A stretch of 64,000 bases of DNA. Origin: Oceanobacillus senegalensis (lineage in GTDB: Bacteria; Bacillota; Bacilli; Bacillales; Amphibacillaceae). Made by a program: the position numbers and the translations under genes. The stretch covers positions 2,006,377 to 2,070,376 of the forward strand of contig NZ_LT839648.1 in NCBI RefSeq assembly GCF_900176885.1, in the 5' to 3' direction. The number at the start of each line of letters is the position of its first letter. The stretch's first letter is position 1. A model generated the notes under the pieces. That model was not told the DNA's origin and did not search any database. It saw only the letters and a program-made list of their open reading frames with translations. Below, piece after piece: positions 1 through 8,145 of the stretch.

Positions 1-967
1 GTCTTGTATACAGTTCAAATCCTACGTAGCAGGCAGAAGGATTCCCTGAAAGACCAAATAGTAATTTTCCGTCCATTTCTGCAACTGTCGTTACACTACC
101 AGGCCTCATCATAATCTTATTAAATAAAACATTTGCACCTAGTTTCTCATAAATAGCAGGAAGATAATCATAATCCCCTACGGAAACACCACCAGTTGTA
201 ATAAGGATGTCCACCTCTTCTAGTGCGTCATTTACCTGTTTAAAGCAAGTATCAAACTCATCACTAAATTGACCATAGTAGATCGGCTCTCCGCCTGCTC
301 GAATGACTTGCGAAAAAACCATGTAAGCATTACTATTTCTTATTTTTCCCGGCACCATTGGTTCATCTAAATCTAATAACTCACTTCCCGTTGCAATGAT
401 TCCTATTTTCGGCTTTTTGCTGACAGGTACCTTTTTATAACCAAATGTTGCTAATAATGCAACCACGCCTGGGTTAACAAAAGTACCTTTTGAAACAAGT
501 GTTGTTCCTTTTTTGGTATCCTCACCGGTAAAAGAAATATTATCTCCCACCTGTAATGGACGCCTAATTTGAATCATTGGATGATCATTATTAACAAATT
601 CCTTTACAACTTCAAACATAACAACAGCGTCACAACCATCAGGTATTTGAGCACCTGTCATAATCCGTACAGCCTGCATGGGGCCAACTTCTCCTTCAAA
701 TACACTTCCTGCCCCAATTTCACCGATAACCTCTAATTCAATTGGATTTCTAGTTGAAGCTTCTTTCGTATCTTGTGCTCGTAAAGCGAATCCATCATAT
801 GGGGATCGATCAAATGGTGGCACATGATGGTCAGCTAATAAATCCTCACCAAGAAAACGTCCATAGCTTTGCTCAATTGGTGTGTATTCCTTGCTTCCTT
901 CATGTTGGTATATCATAATCCGTTTAATAGCTTCGTTTACTTTTATAGGTTTTCGTCTTTCTACCAC
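1..967 (-). CDS. moeA: Molybdopterin molybdenumtransferase MoeA (3' end outside window)
   Basis: This enzyme inserts molybdate into adenylylated molybdopterin, the last common step before Mo-bisMGD formation for nitrate reductase. About 322 of the usual 400-430 residues are present and the C-terminal domain runs off the window. Visible signatures are PPFDRSPYDGFA (about 49-60), MTGAQIP (103-109), TTGGVSVGDYD (257-267) and GLSGNP (305-310) of the MPT-binding domain. The start is GTG at 967, because the upstream ATG is in another frame and no other start fits; a GAGGGTG Shine-Dalgarno lies just ahead. It starts 12 bases after the moeB stop, so moaA-moeB-moeA look cotranscribed. Confidence 0.93.
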   Translation of the reverse strand, partial: MVERRKPIKVNEAIKRIMIYQHEGSKEYTPIEQSYGRFLGEDLLADHHVPPFDRSPYDGFALRAQDTKEASTRNPIELEVIGEIGAGSVFEGEVGPMQAVRIMTGAQIPDGCDAVVMFEVVKEFVNNDHPMIQIRRPLQVGDNISFTGEDTKKGTTLVSKGTFVNPGVVALLATFGYKKVPVSKKPKIGIIATGSELLDLDEPMVPGKIRNSNAYMVFSQVIRAGGEPIYYGQFSDEFDTCFKQVNDALEEVDILITTGGVSVGDYDYLPAIYEKLGANVLFNKIMMRPGSVTTVAEMDGKLLFGLSGNPSACYVGFELYTR

Positions 968-979
968 ACTTTTTCACCC

Positions 980-1990
980 TCATCCTGCTAATTGGTTATA
1001 AATAGATTTTGCTTTCTCTATTGAATCTGTCCCATGAACCAATGTTCTTCCATCCTGAAAAAATACAAGACGATATGATTTATACTCTATCGATAATAAA
1101 AACTCATTATATTTAATAGGAGCAATATTCCTTAGTCGATTTGCTAATTCATCTAAATTTGGTTTTTGCGGTTTTCTAATTTGAACGGTATTTCTTCCAC
1201 ATAAAATGTCGGTTTTCGTACTTGATTCATATTGCAGATTCGGATAACTTGGATTTTTTCCACAAGTTGGACATTCTTGTTTTTTTGCTCGTGCTACATT
1301 CATCATATGATAATGATTATTCCATAAATCAAAAGTTACTAATTTACTACGTAATGCTTTTTTATCCCCTACAAGTAACTTTATGACCTCTGTTGTTTGA
1401 TGGGCTACTACCATTTGAACGGCTGGGGAGATAATTCCAACAGAGTCACATGTAGCTCCAGATACAGGAATAGAATTTAATAAACATTGAAGACAGGGTG
1501 TTTCATTCGGTAAAATCGTAAAACTCATACCTGTACTTCCAACACAAGATCCGAAAACCCATGGTAGTTCCTCCCTCTGTAACAGATCATTCAGGATAAA
1601 ACGAGTTTCAAAATTATCCGTCGAATCGATTACCATATCTATTCCTTTAAGTAAGGGTAGTAAGGAATCCGGAGTAACATCTAAAACATGTGCATGTATC
1701 ATAACTTCTGAATTGATTTCTAACAATCTTTTTTTAGCTGCTACAGCTTTAGGAAGCTGATGGCGAACATCCTCCTCTGTATACAATTGTTGGCGCTGTA
1801 AATTGCTAAGTTCGACATAATCACGATCAACAATCGTTAGTTCACCTACACCAGAGCGGACTAAATTTTCAGCGTTAGCAGATCCTAATGCACCACAACC
1901 AATAATCAAAACATGTTTATTTAATAGTTTCTTTTGACCGTTCTCTCCAATAGGTTTGAATAACGCTTGACGCGAATACCTTTCACTCAT
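980..1990 (-). CDS. moeB: Molybdopterin-synthase adenylyltransferase MoeB (ThiF/E1-like)
   Basis: MoeB activates the C-terminal Gly-Gly of MoaD with ATP so that it can be thiocarboxylated. The 336 residues show the nucleotide-binding GCGALG (31-36), the DSTDN segment (122-126) typical of E1-like enzymes, and two zinc-binding pairs, CLQC (166-169) and CPTC (240-243). Cys181 lies in the conserved ATCDSVGIISP stretch. A C-terminal tail of about 80 residues continues past the zinc site but keeps no clear rhodanese signature. The gene sits 11 bases after moaA. ThiF, acting in thiamine synthesis, is the main alternative; the moaA and moeA neighbours favour MoeB. Confidence 0.88.
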   Translation of the reverse strand: MSERYSRQALFKPIGENGQKKLLNKHVLIIGCGALGSANAENLVRSGVGELTIVDRDYVELSNLQRQQLYTEEDVRHQLPKAVAAKKRLLEINSEVMIHAHVLDVTPDSLLPLLKGIDMVIDSTDNFETRFILNDLLQREELPWVFGSCVGSTGMSFTILPNETPCLQCLLNSIPVSGATCDSVGIISPAVQMVVAHQTTEVIKLLVGDKKALRSKLVTFDLWNNHYHMMNVARAKKQECPTCGKNPSYPNLQYESSTKTDILCGRNTVQIRKPQKPNLDELANRLRNIAPIKYNEFLLSIEYKSYRLVFFQDGRTLVHGTDSIEKAKSIYNQLAG

Positions 1991-2001
1991 TTTCCTTCTC
2001 C

Positions 2002-3021
2002 TTATCCACCTATATAAGACATTTCAATCTTTTTCTTCGTTCTTGCAGACTCTTCTGTTCGTTCATCTGAATACCGGTCCGTTCGATTATTCCATATTTT
2101 AATAATTTCATTCCTAACTTCCACATCACTTTTATCGGAACGCAATAAAGCTTTAAAATCGAACCCATTTTCAGCAAATAAGCATGTATACATTTTTCCA
2201 TCTGCCGCAATTCTTGCCCTCGTGCATGTAGAGCAAAAGGATTCAGATACAGATGTAATAAAACCAACCTCCGTTCTGCTTCCAACATATTGATAACGTT
2301 TCGCAACTTCTCCAATATAGTCAGGGTCGACAGGTACCATGTCAAAATGCTGGGATAACTGCTCAAAAATTTCCTTTTTCGTAACGACACTACTGAAATC
2401 CCATCCATTTGACTGACCTACATCCATAAATTCGATATAACGTAAGGTGATTCCTTGTTCCTTGAAGTATTTTGCCATCGGAACGACTTCTTTATCATTC
2501 ATTCCTTTTTTGACAACCATATTTACTTTTACTTCAAGCCCAACTTCTTTTGCTTTTTGGATTCCTTTAAGAACACGATCCGGACCAACTCCACTATCAT
2601 TTATAGATTTAAAAAGGTTTTCATCTAGTGCATCTAAACTTACATTTACTCGTTTTAATCCTGCTTTCTTTAGCTTCTCAGCCATATGTCCTAATAGCGA
2701 ACCATTTGTAGTTAAACCAATATCCTCTAGGCCTTCAATGGACATAAGCTTTTCTATTAATACTGGTAAATCCCTTCTTAAAAGTGGCTCTCCTCCTGTC
2801 AATCTTATCTTTTTCACACCTAAATCTATAAAAATAGCAGCTAGCCGCTCGATTTCCTCAAAACTCAAAAGCTGCTCCCTTGGCATAAAAACAAAATCTC
2901 TGCCAAAGATTTCTTTTGGCATACAATAGGTACATCGAAAATTACAACGATCTATAACTGAGATACGAAGATCCTGTAGGGGTCGACCTAGTTTATCTGT
3001 GATTACTGTCACTCGGATCAT
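2002..3021 (-). CDS. moaA: GTP 3',8-cyclase MoaA (radical SAM)
   Basis: MoaA carries out the first step of molybdenum cofactor synthesis, the radical-SAM cyclisation of GTP. The SAM-binding cluster cysteines are C26, C30 and C33 in CNFRCTYC. The second 4Fe-4S site is marked by CSTCTRAR followed by a further Cys near the C-terminus. The protein ends in the Gly-Gly tail required for activity. At 339 residues it has the usual length. It heads the moaA-moeB-moeA run downstream of narGHJI-1, matching the Mo-bisMGD need of both NarG proteins. Confidence 0.95.
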   Translation of the reverse strand: MIRVTVITDKLGRPLQDLRISVIDRCNFRCTYCMPKEIFGRDFVFMPREQLLSFEEIERLAAIFIDLGVKKIRLTGGEPLLRRDLPVLIEKLMSIEGLEDIGLTTNGSLLGHMAEKLKKAGLKRVNVSLDALDENLFKSINDSGVGPDRVLKGIQKAKEVGLEVKVNMVVKKGMNDKEVVPMAKYFKEQGITLRYIEFMDVGQSNGWDFSSVVTKKEIFEQLSQHFDMVPVDPDYIGEVAKRYQYVGSRTEVGFITSVSESFCSTCTRARIAADGKMYTCLFAENGFDFKALLRSDKSDVEVRNEIIKIWNNRTDRYSDERTEESARTKKKIEMSYIGG

Positions 3022-3038
3022 CTCTCCTTTTAGAGGTT

Positions 3039-3090
3039 GTTCAAAAGGTCTGATAAAATGTCACATTCCATTTTTATCCCCTTTTTGAAC
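3039..3090. repeat. Inverted repeat GTTCAAAAGG / CCTTTTTGAAC upstream of moaA
   Basis: Arms at 3039-3048 and 3080-3090 flank about 31 bases ahead of the moaA start. A related GTTCAAAAAG/CTTTTTGAAC pair lies at 4752-4783 ahead of the TPR gene. This could be a leader hairpin or an intergenic terminator-like structure. The function is not known. Confidence 0.45.
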
Positions 3091-3180
3091 CCATACTTTT
3101 TAAATTAACCATTCTCATTTCTAATTATATCTACTATTATAAGTGATGTCTGTTACAAATATCACTATTTTTCAAAAAAA

Positions 3181-4710
3181 CTAATGTTCTCCTTCGTTTG
3201 GTTTTGTTCGTAGCTTCACAAATTTATCTTCATACATTCTTCTTTTTCTTTGGTTGAGGTTTCTAGTATAAAATTCTATGATACCAGCTAAAGCCTCTTC
3301 TATTAACTCTTTATTACGAGCCCTTTCTATTAAATAGAAACCTTTTTCAATATAATACTCTGCCCTTTGTATATCTTTTTCTTCCATATTTTCATAACAA
3401 TAGGCTAAGCGTATAGATGTAAGACCTTTTTCTTCCTTACAGTTCGGTAAATTTTCATAGATTTCTAATGCTTTCTTATAGTAGGAGAATGCTTCTTCAT
3501 ACTTTTCTTGCTGTACGTAGTTAAAGGCTATGGCCTGTAGTGTGTTCCCACATGCAAGTGATTTTTTCTTTCCACCCTTTTCTAATTGCTCTAGGAATTC
3601 TTGAAAAACGGCAAATGCCTTTTCAAAATCTTTTTCATCAGAATAAATTTTTCCTAAAGCATAAAGGAATTGGCTCCTTACTTTCGGGAATGGAGTAGAC
3701 AAGACTAATCCCTTTTCCAGATATTCCCTTGCATTTTTCCATTTAAACGTCTTGATGGACAATGTTCCGATTTTAGAATAGATAAAAACAATCATAAAGT
3801 GATTCTCATCATAAAAGGACGTTAGTTGTTGAAGTGCTTGTTTATAGTAATTAATGGCTCTCGGAAAGTTCCCTAAATTCTCATCAATTTCAGCAAGCAT
3901 TAAAATCGCTTTTGAAATTTCTAAATGATTCCCTTTATAGATTTCGTCCATCAATTTAATAGCATCTGTTATGGTTTTTCTGGCTTTTCTTAAATCGACC
4001 CGAAAATTCACTTCGCCAATCTTTAAAAGAATTCGTGCTTCAGACTCTTTATCACCTTGTTCACGATAGGCTTTCCTTAATTCCTCATATAGTTCTATAG
4101 CCTTCGGATAGTTCTCTATCTGAATATAGGCACCAGACAGAATATCGACTGTTTTAGAAATGATAGGATGTGTGGTAGGAACAGCTTTATGGTAATAAAC
4201 TAATGCCTTTTCAAGTTGAGCTAAGCCACTTTCCATATTTTCTTCTTCCATGGAGATCCTAGCCAAACTACTAAAAATATGTCCTTTTGACAGTGAGTCT
4301 TTATAATCATTCGCATCTAAAAAGGCTAACAGTTTTGCTAACTCTATCCTCGCGGTAGATTGTTGACCATATTCCCTTTCTAAAGCAGCATAATCCAAAT
4401 ACGTATCAATAATTACTTCTATATACTCTTTTGAGACATCCTTTGTCATCCGAATAGCTTGCCTGCTGTAATTTCCAGCTTTGTCGTACTGTTTTATTTT
4501 TCTGTAATATTTAGCAAGGGTACTTAATATAAGAAATCTATCATCTGATACTAACTCCGGTTTGCTTTCTAATTTATTTTCTAATTCCATTATTTTCACT
4601 TTTGCTTTTTGAGGTGTATCATGCAGAATGAAGTCCTTAACATTAGCACATAAGGTAAGAATAGTTGGGGATTGTTGGTTTTCTACAGTAGTATTTATCA
4701 TGAAATTCAC
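3181..4710 (-). CDS. Tetratricopeptide-repeat protein next to the nar/moa genes
   Basis: The 509 residues are almost entirely helical TPR units, with repeated motifs such as AIELYEELRKAYREQGD, AINYYKQALQQL, AREYLEKGLVLS, AFAVFQEFLEQL and AFSYYKKALEIYENL between about residues 60 and 460. There is no signal peptide, membrane segment, DNA-binding domain or catalytic motif, so it is probably a cytoplasmic scaffold or adaptor. Rap-type phosphatases also use TPRs, but I see no Rap-specific N-terminal bundle. It lies on the same strand between the narGHJI-1 cluster and moaA, with about 77 and 160 base gaps. A link to nitrate reductase assembly is only suggested by position. Confidence 0.8.
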   Translation of the reverse strand: MNFMINTTVENQQSPTILTLCANVKDFILHDTPQKAKVKIMELENKLESKPELVSDDRFLILSTLAKYYRKIKQYDKAGNYSRQAIRMTKDVSKEYIEVIIDTYLDYAALEREYGQQSTARIELAKLLAFLDANDYKDSLSKGHIFSSLARISMEEENMESGLAQLEKALVYYHKAVPTTHPIISKTVDILSGAYIQIENYPKAIELYEELRKAYREQGDKESEARILLKIGEVNFRVDLRKARKTITDAIKLMDEIYKGNHLEISKAILMLAEIDENLGNFPRAINYYKQALQQLTSFYDENHFMIVFIYSKIGTLSIKTFKWKNAREYLEKGLVLSTPFPKVRSQFLYALGKIYSDEKDFEKAFAVFQEFLEQLEKGGKKKSLACGNTLQAIAFNYVQQEKYEEAFSYYKKALEIYENLPNCKEEKGLTSIRLAYCYENMEEKDIQRAEYYIEKGFYLIERARNKELIEEALAGIIEFYTRNLNQRKRRMYEDKFVKLRTKPNEGEH

Positions 4711-4751
4711 AACCTTATCTTAAATAATAAAAACTTTAATGTTTCATATAC

Positions 4752-4783
4752 GTTCAAAAAGAAAATGAACGGACTTTTTGAAC
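4752..4783 (-). terminator. Possible hairpin terminator after narGHJI-1 cluster
   Basis: A 10-base stem, GTTCAAAAAG with CTTTTTGAAC, encloses a 12-base loop just downstream of the small membrane gene. There is no clean U-tract, so termination may be weak, or the site may be an operator of the TPR gene. Confidence 0.4.
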
Positions 4784-4787
4784 ATTG

Positions 4788-5264
4788 TTACAGGATCAAG
4801 TGTAAGCTAATTAGGAAGAACAAACTTAACCCTAAACCTAAGTGTATTTTTCGCAATTTGCCAGTAGGTTTGAATAATCTTAACCATCCTGTTCCAACTA
4901 ATAAAAATAAATTTAAACATGCTATGAGACCAACTACCATTTTAGTAATGGAATAAGAGAAACCATACCATTTAATAATAAAGACGGCATGGAGTATTAT
5001 AAAAATTAATGCAGAAGTTCCAGTCCAGCGGTGAAATGGCAAAACCTTTTTTGAAATATTAGCTAATTTAATTTTCCTTTTACGATCCGGAGTTGTCCGT
5101 ATCGAGGAAAACATAGCATTTCTCGTCCAATTAAATAAGTAAAATAGAAATCCTATTAAGCCAAATAAAACGGGCAGGCTTAATGTCGAAAAAGTATAAT
5201 GTGTCATCACTTGATATAATACTAATAATAATAGAAAGATATTAGCATAAAACCACTTGCTCAT
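4788..5264 (-). CDS. Small four-helix membrane protein with paired histidines (haem-b-like)
   Basis: The 158 residues form four or five transmembrane helices. Histidines lie in PFHRWTG, in LHAVF, in KIHLGLG and in a final LHL, with spacing typical of two-haem four-helix bundles such as ferric reductase or cytochrome b561 domains. It directly follows narI with a 50 base gap on the same strand, so it probably belongs to the narGHJI-1 transcript. A quinol-linked electron-transfer or haem-delivery role is inferred from topology and context only. The family could not be named with certainty. Confidence 0.7.
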   Translation of the reverse strand: MSKWFYANIFLLLLVLYQVMTHYTFSTLSLPVLFGLIGFLFYLFNWTRNAMFSSIRTTPDRKRKIKLANISKKVLPFHRWTGTSALIFIILHAVFIIKWYGFSYSITKMVVGLIACLNLFLLVGTGWLRLFKPTGKLRKIHLGLGLSLFFLISLHLIL

Positions 5265-5314
5265 ATAGCCTCTCCTTTAATACCTTAAAAAGATCCTCAT
5301 GAAGAGAGCATGTA

Positions 5315-6028
5315 TTAAATGCTGCTCTCTTCAGATACTTTCTTCGTTTGAGGAATTCTTTTTTTATATATAACATAGCTTCTCCTCAAATATTTAACTG
5401 GAAAACTGAATGCATGTACCAATCTTGTAAATGGCCAAACTACATATAAAGCAAAAGTAGCATAAATATGAATTTTAAACCAAATTGGAATGGTTGCCAT
5501 AAGCTCTGGCTGAACATTAAATATGAATAATCCCCTTAGCCATGGTGCAATCGTTGTTCGATAATCGAACCCATTAGAATCAACATTTAATGAAGTAGCT
5601 ATAAGTCCAGTTACAATGGCCAGAATAAGGAAAATTAATGTAACCCAATCACTCGTGGATGTTGTTGCTTTAATTCGTTTTATACTTATTCTTCTATATG
5701 TTAAAAGGATTATTCCTATTAATGCAGCGATACCTACTGGAACACCAAAGGTAATCGCAATAACATGGTACATATGCTCTGTAATACCTAGTGCATTATA
5801 AAAACTCACCGGAATAATTAAACCTAAAACATGTCCTCCAAATACAAATATAATGCCCCAATGGAATAAGAGAGAGCCAATTCGAAGACGTTTTTTTTCA
5901 AGAAATTCACTTGATTTCGTCGTCCATCCAAATTGATCTTTCTGATATCGATAAACATGACCACCAATAAAAATCGTCAGTACAATATAAGGGAAAACCC
6001 CCCATAATAATAAATCCGTTAAGTCCAT
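5315..6028 (-). CDS. narI: Respiratory nitrate reductase gamma subunit NarI (copy 1)
   Basis: NarI is the membrane diheme cytochrome b that oxidises menaquinol and passes electrons to NarH. Five transmembrane segments are visible in 237 residues. The four axial histidines are present: H56 and H66 in the FHWGIIFVFGGH stretch, and H186 and H204 in KIHIY and RLVHAF, at nearly the same numbers as in the E. coli protein. It is the last canonical gene of narGHJI-1, 38 bases after narJ. A paralogue lies at 13769-14467. Confidence 0.95.
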   Translation of the reverse strand: MDLTDLLLWGVFPYIVLTIFIGGHVYRYQKDQFGWTTKSSEFLEKKRLRIGSLLFHWGIIFVFGGHVLGLIIPVSFYNALGITEHMYHVIAITFGVPVGIAALIGIILLTYRRISIKRIKATTSTSDWVTLIFLILAIVTGLIATSLNVDSNGFDYRTTIAPWLRGLFIFNVQPELMATIPIWFKIHIYATFALYVVWPFTRLVHAFSFPVKYLRRSYVIYKKRIPQTKKVSEESSI

Positions 6029-6066
6029 TTAAACACCCTCCTCTTAAGACGAATAAAACAAGAAAA

Positions 6067-6615
6067 TCAATGTATTTCCTTTGATACTAGAGTTGTTGAT
6101 AACCCATTATTTGCCATTTGCAGCATAAGGGCATCAAATAATAAATGATAGTAACTTCCTGTTTCTGTTACTTTTTTGCGAATTTCCTCTATGGCTTTGA
6201 TATGCATCATTAATAATTCATTGCTTGTTTCAATAGGTGTATTGGCACAAAACTCTAACATAAGTGGTAAATAATCAGGTAATTCTTTCTCTGTTACTTC
6301 AAAGCCATGCGCTTCATAGAATTTCTTTAACTTTAATAGTTCCAATCCACGCTCTCGCTGTTCTCCTAACTTCAAATACGTAACATAAAGATTCGTTATT
6401 CGTCCAAAATCAAAATGTTCAATATAGTGACTTATCCATTCTTCTAATGAGATTTTCTTGGAATACTTCACAAATTGCTGAAGACAGTCTCTAATTAAAA
6501 TGTCCTCTGTTTTTTCTATTTCTCTATCAAGTTCAGGTAAAATTTCAACCATTTCCTCGTTAGGATAATGTAGCAAAAATGATATCAATTGATAAATTTG
6601 CTGATTCATAGTCAA
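6067..6615 (-). CDS. narJ: Nitrate reductase molybdenum cofactor assembly chaperone NarJ (copy 1)
   Basis: NarJ is a cytoplasmic chaperone that binds apo-NarG, allows Mo-bisMGD and FS0 insertion, and delivers NarGH to NarI. The 182 residues are all-helical and contain the family pattern around YLPLMLEFCANTP (about 107-119), which corresponds to the DYxPxxLE signature of the TorD/DmsD/NarJ family. There is no membrane segment. It lies between narH and narI, as in other Bacillus nar operons. Confidence 0.92.
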   Translation of the reverse strand: MTMNQQIYQLISFLLHYPNEEMVEILPELDREIEKTEDILIRDCLQQFVKYSKKISLEEWISHYIEHFDFGRITNLYVTYLKLGEQRERGLELLKLKKFYEAHGFEVTEKELPDYLPLMLEFCANTPIETSNELLMMHIKAIEEIRKKVTETGSYYHLLFDALMLQMANNGLSTTLVSKEIH

Positions 6616-6672
6616 CCACCTTCATTGGAATTAGGCAGCTGAACAGAAGATGTTCAAACTGCCAATCATTAA

Positions 6673-8145
6673 TTAAGAAAGTACTCCACAGCTTCCTGGG
6701 CCACCAGCAAAGTCTAAACCACATGCTCCTTGTTCATCATATAAATCAGCCACTTCCTCTTTATGGCTGTGTGGAATGACAAAGCGATCTTCATATTTTG
6801 CAATAGCTAATAAACGATACATTTCTTTTATTGCTTTTTCAGTTAAACCTAGTTCTGCAATGATTTCCTGATCAAACTCTTTTCCAGTTTGTTCAGCCCG
6901 CATAAAGCTACGCATTACCGCCATTTTTTTCAATACAGTACGAATATGACCCGTATCTCCAGCTGTTAAGAGATTTGCTAGATATTCAATAGGAATACGC
7001 ATATTATCAATCGCAGGGAAAATATCCTCTGTATCCGCTTGACTTCCTTTTCCTTCAATCATGTTCATAATTGGGCTTAGTGGCGGAATATACCAAACCA
7101 TTGGCATTGTTCTGTATTCAGGATGAAGTGGTAAAGCAATTTTCCAATCAATAATCATTTTATAAAGTGGTGATGCCTGAGCCGCTTCAATCCAGTCCAT
7201 TGGAATACCGTCTTTTTTCGCTTGTTTAATAACTTCTGGATCGTTTGGATCTAGGAAAATACCTAGTTGTGCATGATAAAGGTCTTTTTCATCCTCAACA
7301 GAAGCTGCTTCTAGTACCCGATCTGCATCATATAGCATGATACCGATGTAGCGAATACGTCCCACACATGTTTCCGCACAAATGGTTGGTTGACCATTTT
7401 CAATTCTTGGGAAACACATTGTACATTTTTCTGCTTTATTTGTTTGCCAGTTAAAGTAAACTTTTTTATATGGGCAGGAAGTTGTACAATGCCTCCATGC
7501 ACGACATGCATTTTGATCGACAAGAACAATTCCATCCTCATCTCGTTTATACATAGCACCAGATGGGCAAGAAGATACACATGGAGCATTAATACAGTGT
7601 TCACAAATTCTTGGAAGGTACATCATAAACACATCTTCAAATTCTGTTTTGATTGATTCTTCCATCTGCACAACGTTTGGGTCACGAAGACCTGTAATAT
7701 GTCCACCAGCTAAATCATCTTCCCAGTTTGGTCCCCACTCTAGGTCCATGAATTGCCCAGTAACCGCTGATTTTGCTCTAGCAACTGGCTGGTGATTTCT
7801 CTCAGGACTATTTGTTAATGTTTCATAGTCGTAGTTCCACGGTTCAAAATAATCATCCATTTCTGGTTGGTTTGGATTATGGAATAGGTTTAATAGTCGG
7901 TTTGTCTTAGAACCTGACTTCAATCGAAGTTCTCCCTTATGAAGTTCCCAACCACCTTTATATTTTTCCTGGTCTTCCCATTGTTTTGGATAACCGATAC
8001 CAGGCTTTGTTTCTACATTGTTAAAGTACATATATTCTGCTCCTGGGCGATTTGTCCAGGTGTTTTTACATGTCACACTACACGTATGACAACCAATACA
8101 CTTATCAAGGTTCATAACCATTCCAACTTGTGCTTTAATCTTCAA
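6673..8145 (-). CDS. narH: Respiratory nitrate reductase beta subunit NarH (copy 1)
   Basis: NarH is the iron-sulfur electron conduit between NarI and NarG. In 490 residues it shows four cysteine groups: C16, C19, C22, C26; C180, C183, C188, C192; C213, W216, C219, C223; and C240, C243, C255, C259. The tryptophan at 216 marks the 3Fe-4S cluster, as in known NarH proteins. The start is TTG at 8145, read as Met-Lys-Ile. An AAGGAGG Shine-Dalgarno lies inside the narG end, so the two genes overlap and are probably translationally coupled. Confidence 0.96.
   Translation of the reverse strand: MKIKAQVGMVMNLDKCIGCHTCSVTCKNTWTNRPGAEYMYFNNVETKPGIGYPKQWEDQEKYKGGWELHKGELRLKSGSKTNRLLNLFHNPNQPEMDDYFEPWNYDYETLTNSPERNHQPVARAKSAVTGQFMDLEWGPNWEDDLAGGHITGLRDPNVVQMEESIKTEFEDVFMMYLPRICEHCINAPCVSSCPSGAMYKRDEDGIVLVDQNACRAWRHCTTSCPYKKVYFNWQTNKAEKCTMCFPRIENGQPTICAETCVGRIRYIGIMLYDADRVLEAASVEDEKDLYHAQLGIFLDPNDPEVIKQAKKDGIPMDWIEAAQASPLYKMIIDWKIALPLHPEYRTMPMVWYIPPLSPIMNMIEGKGSQADTEDIFPAIDNMRIPIEYLANLLTAGDTGHIRTVLKKMAVMRSFMRAEQTGKEFDQEIIAELGLTEKAIKEMYRLLAIAKYEDRFVIPHSHKEEVADLYDEQGACGLDFAGGPGSCGVLS

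Noticed and set aside
3050..3065. Fnr box upstream of moaA
   Set aside because: Only one half (TCACA with the AAAATG spacer) is present, the other half is lost, and the centre is 36 bases before the start codon, too close for a -41.5 activator.
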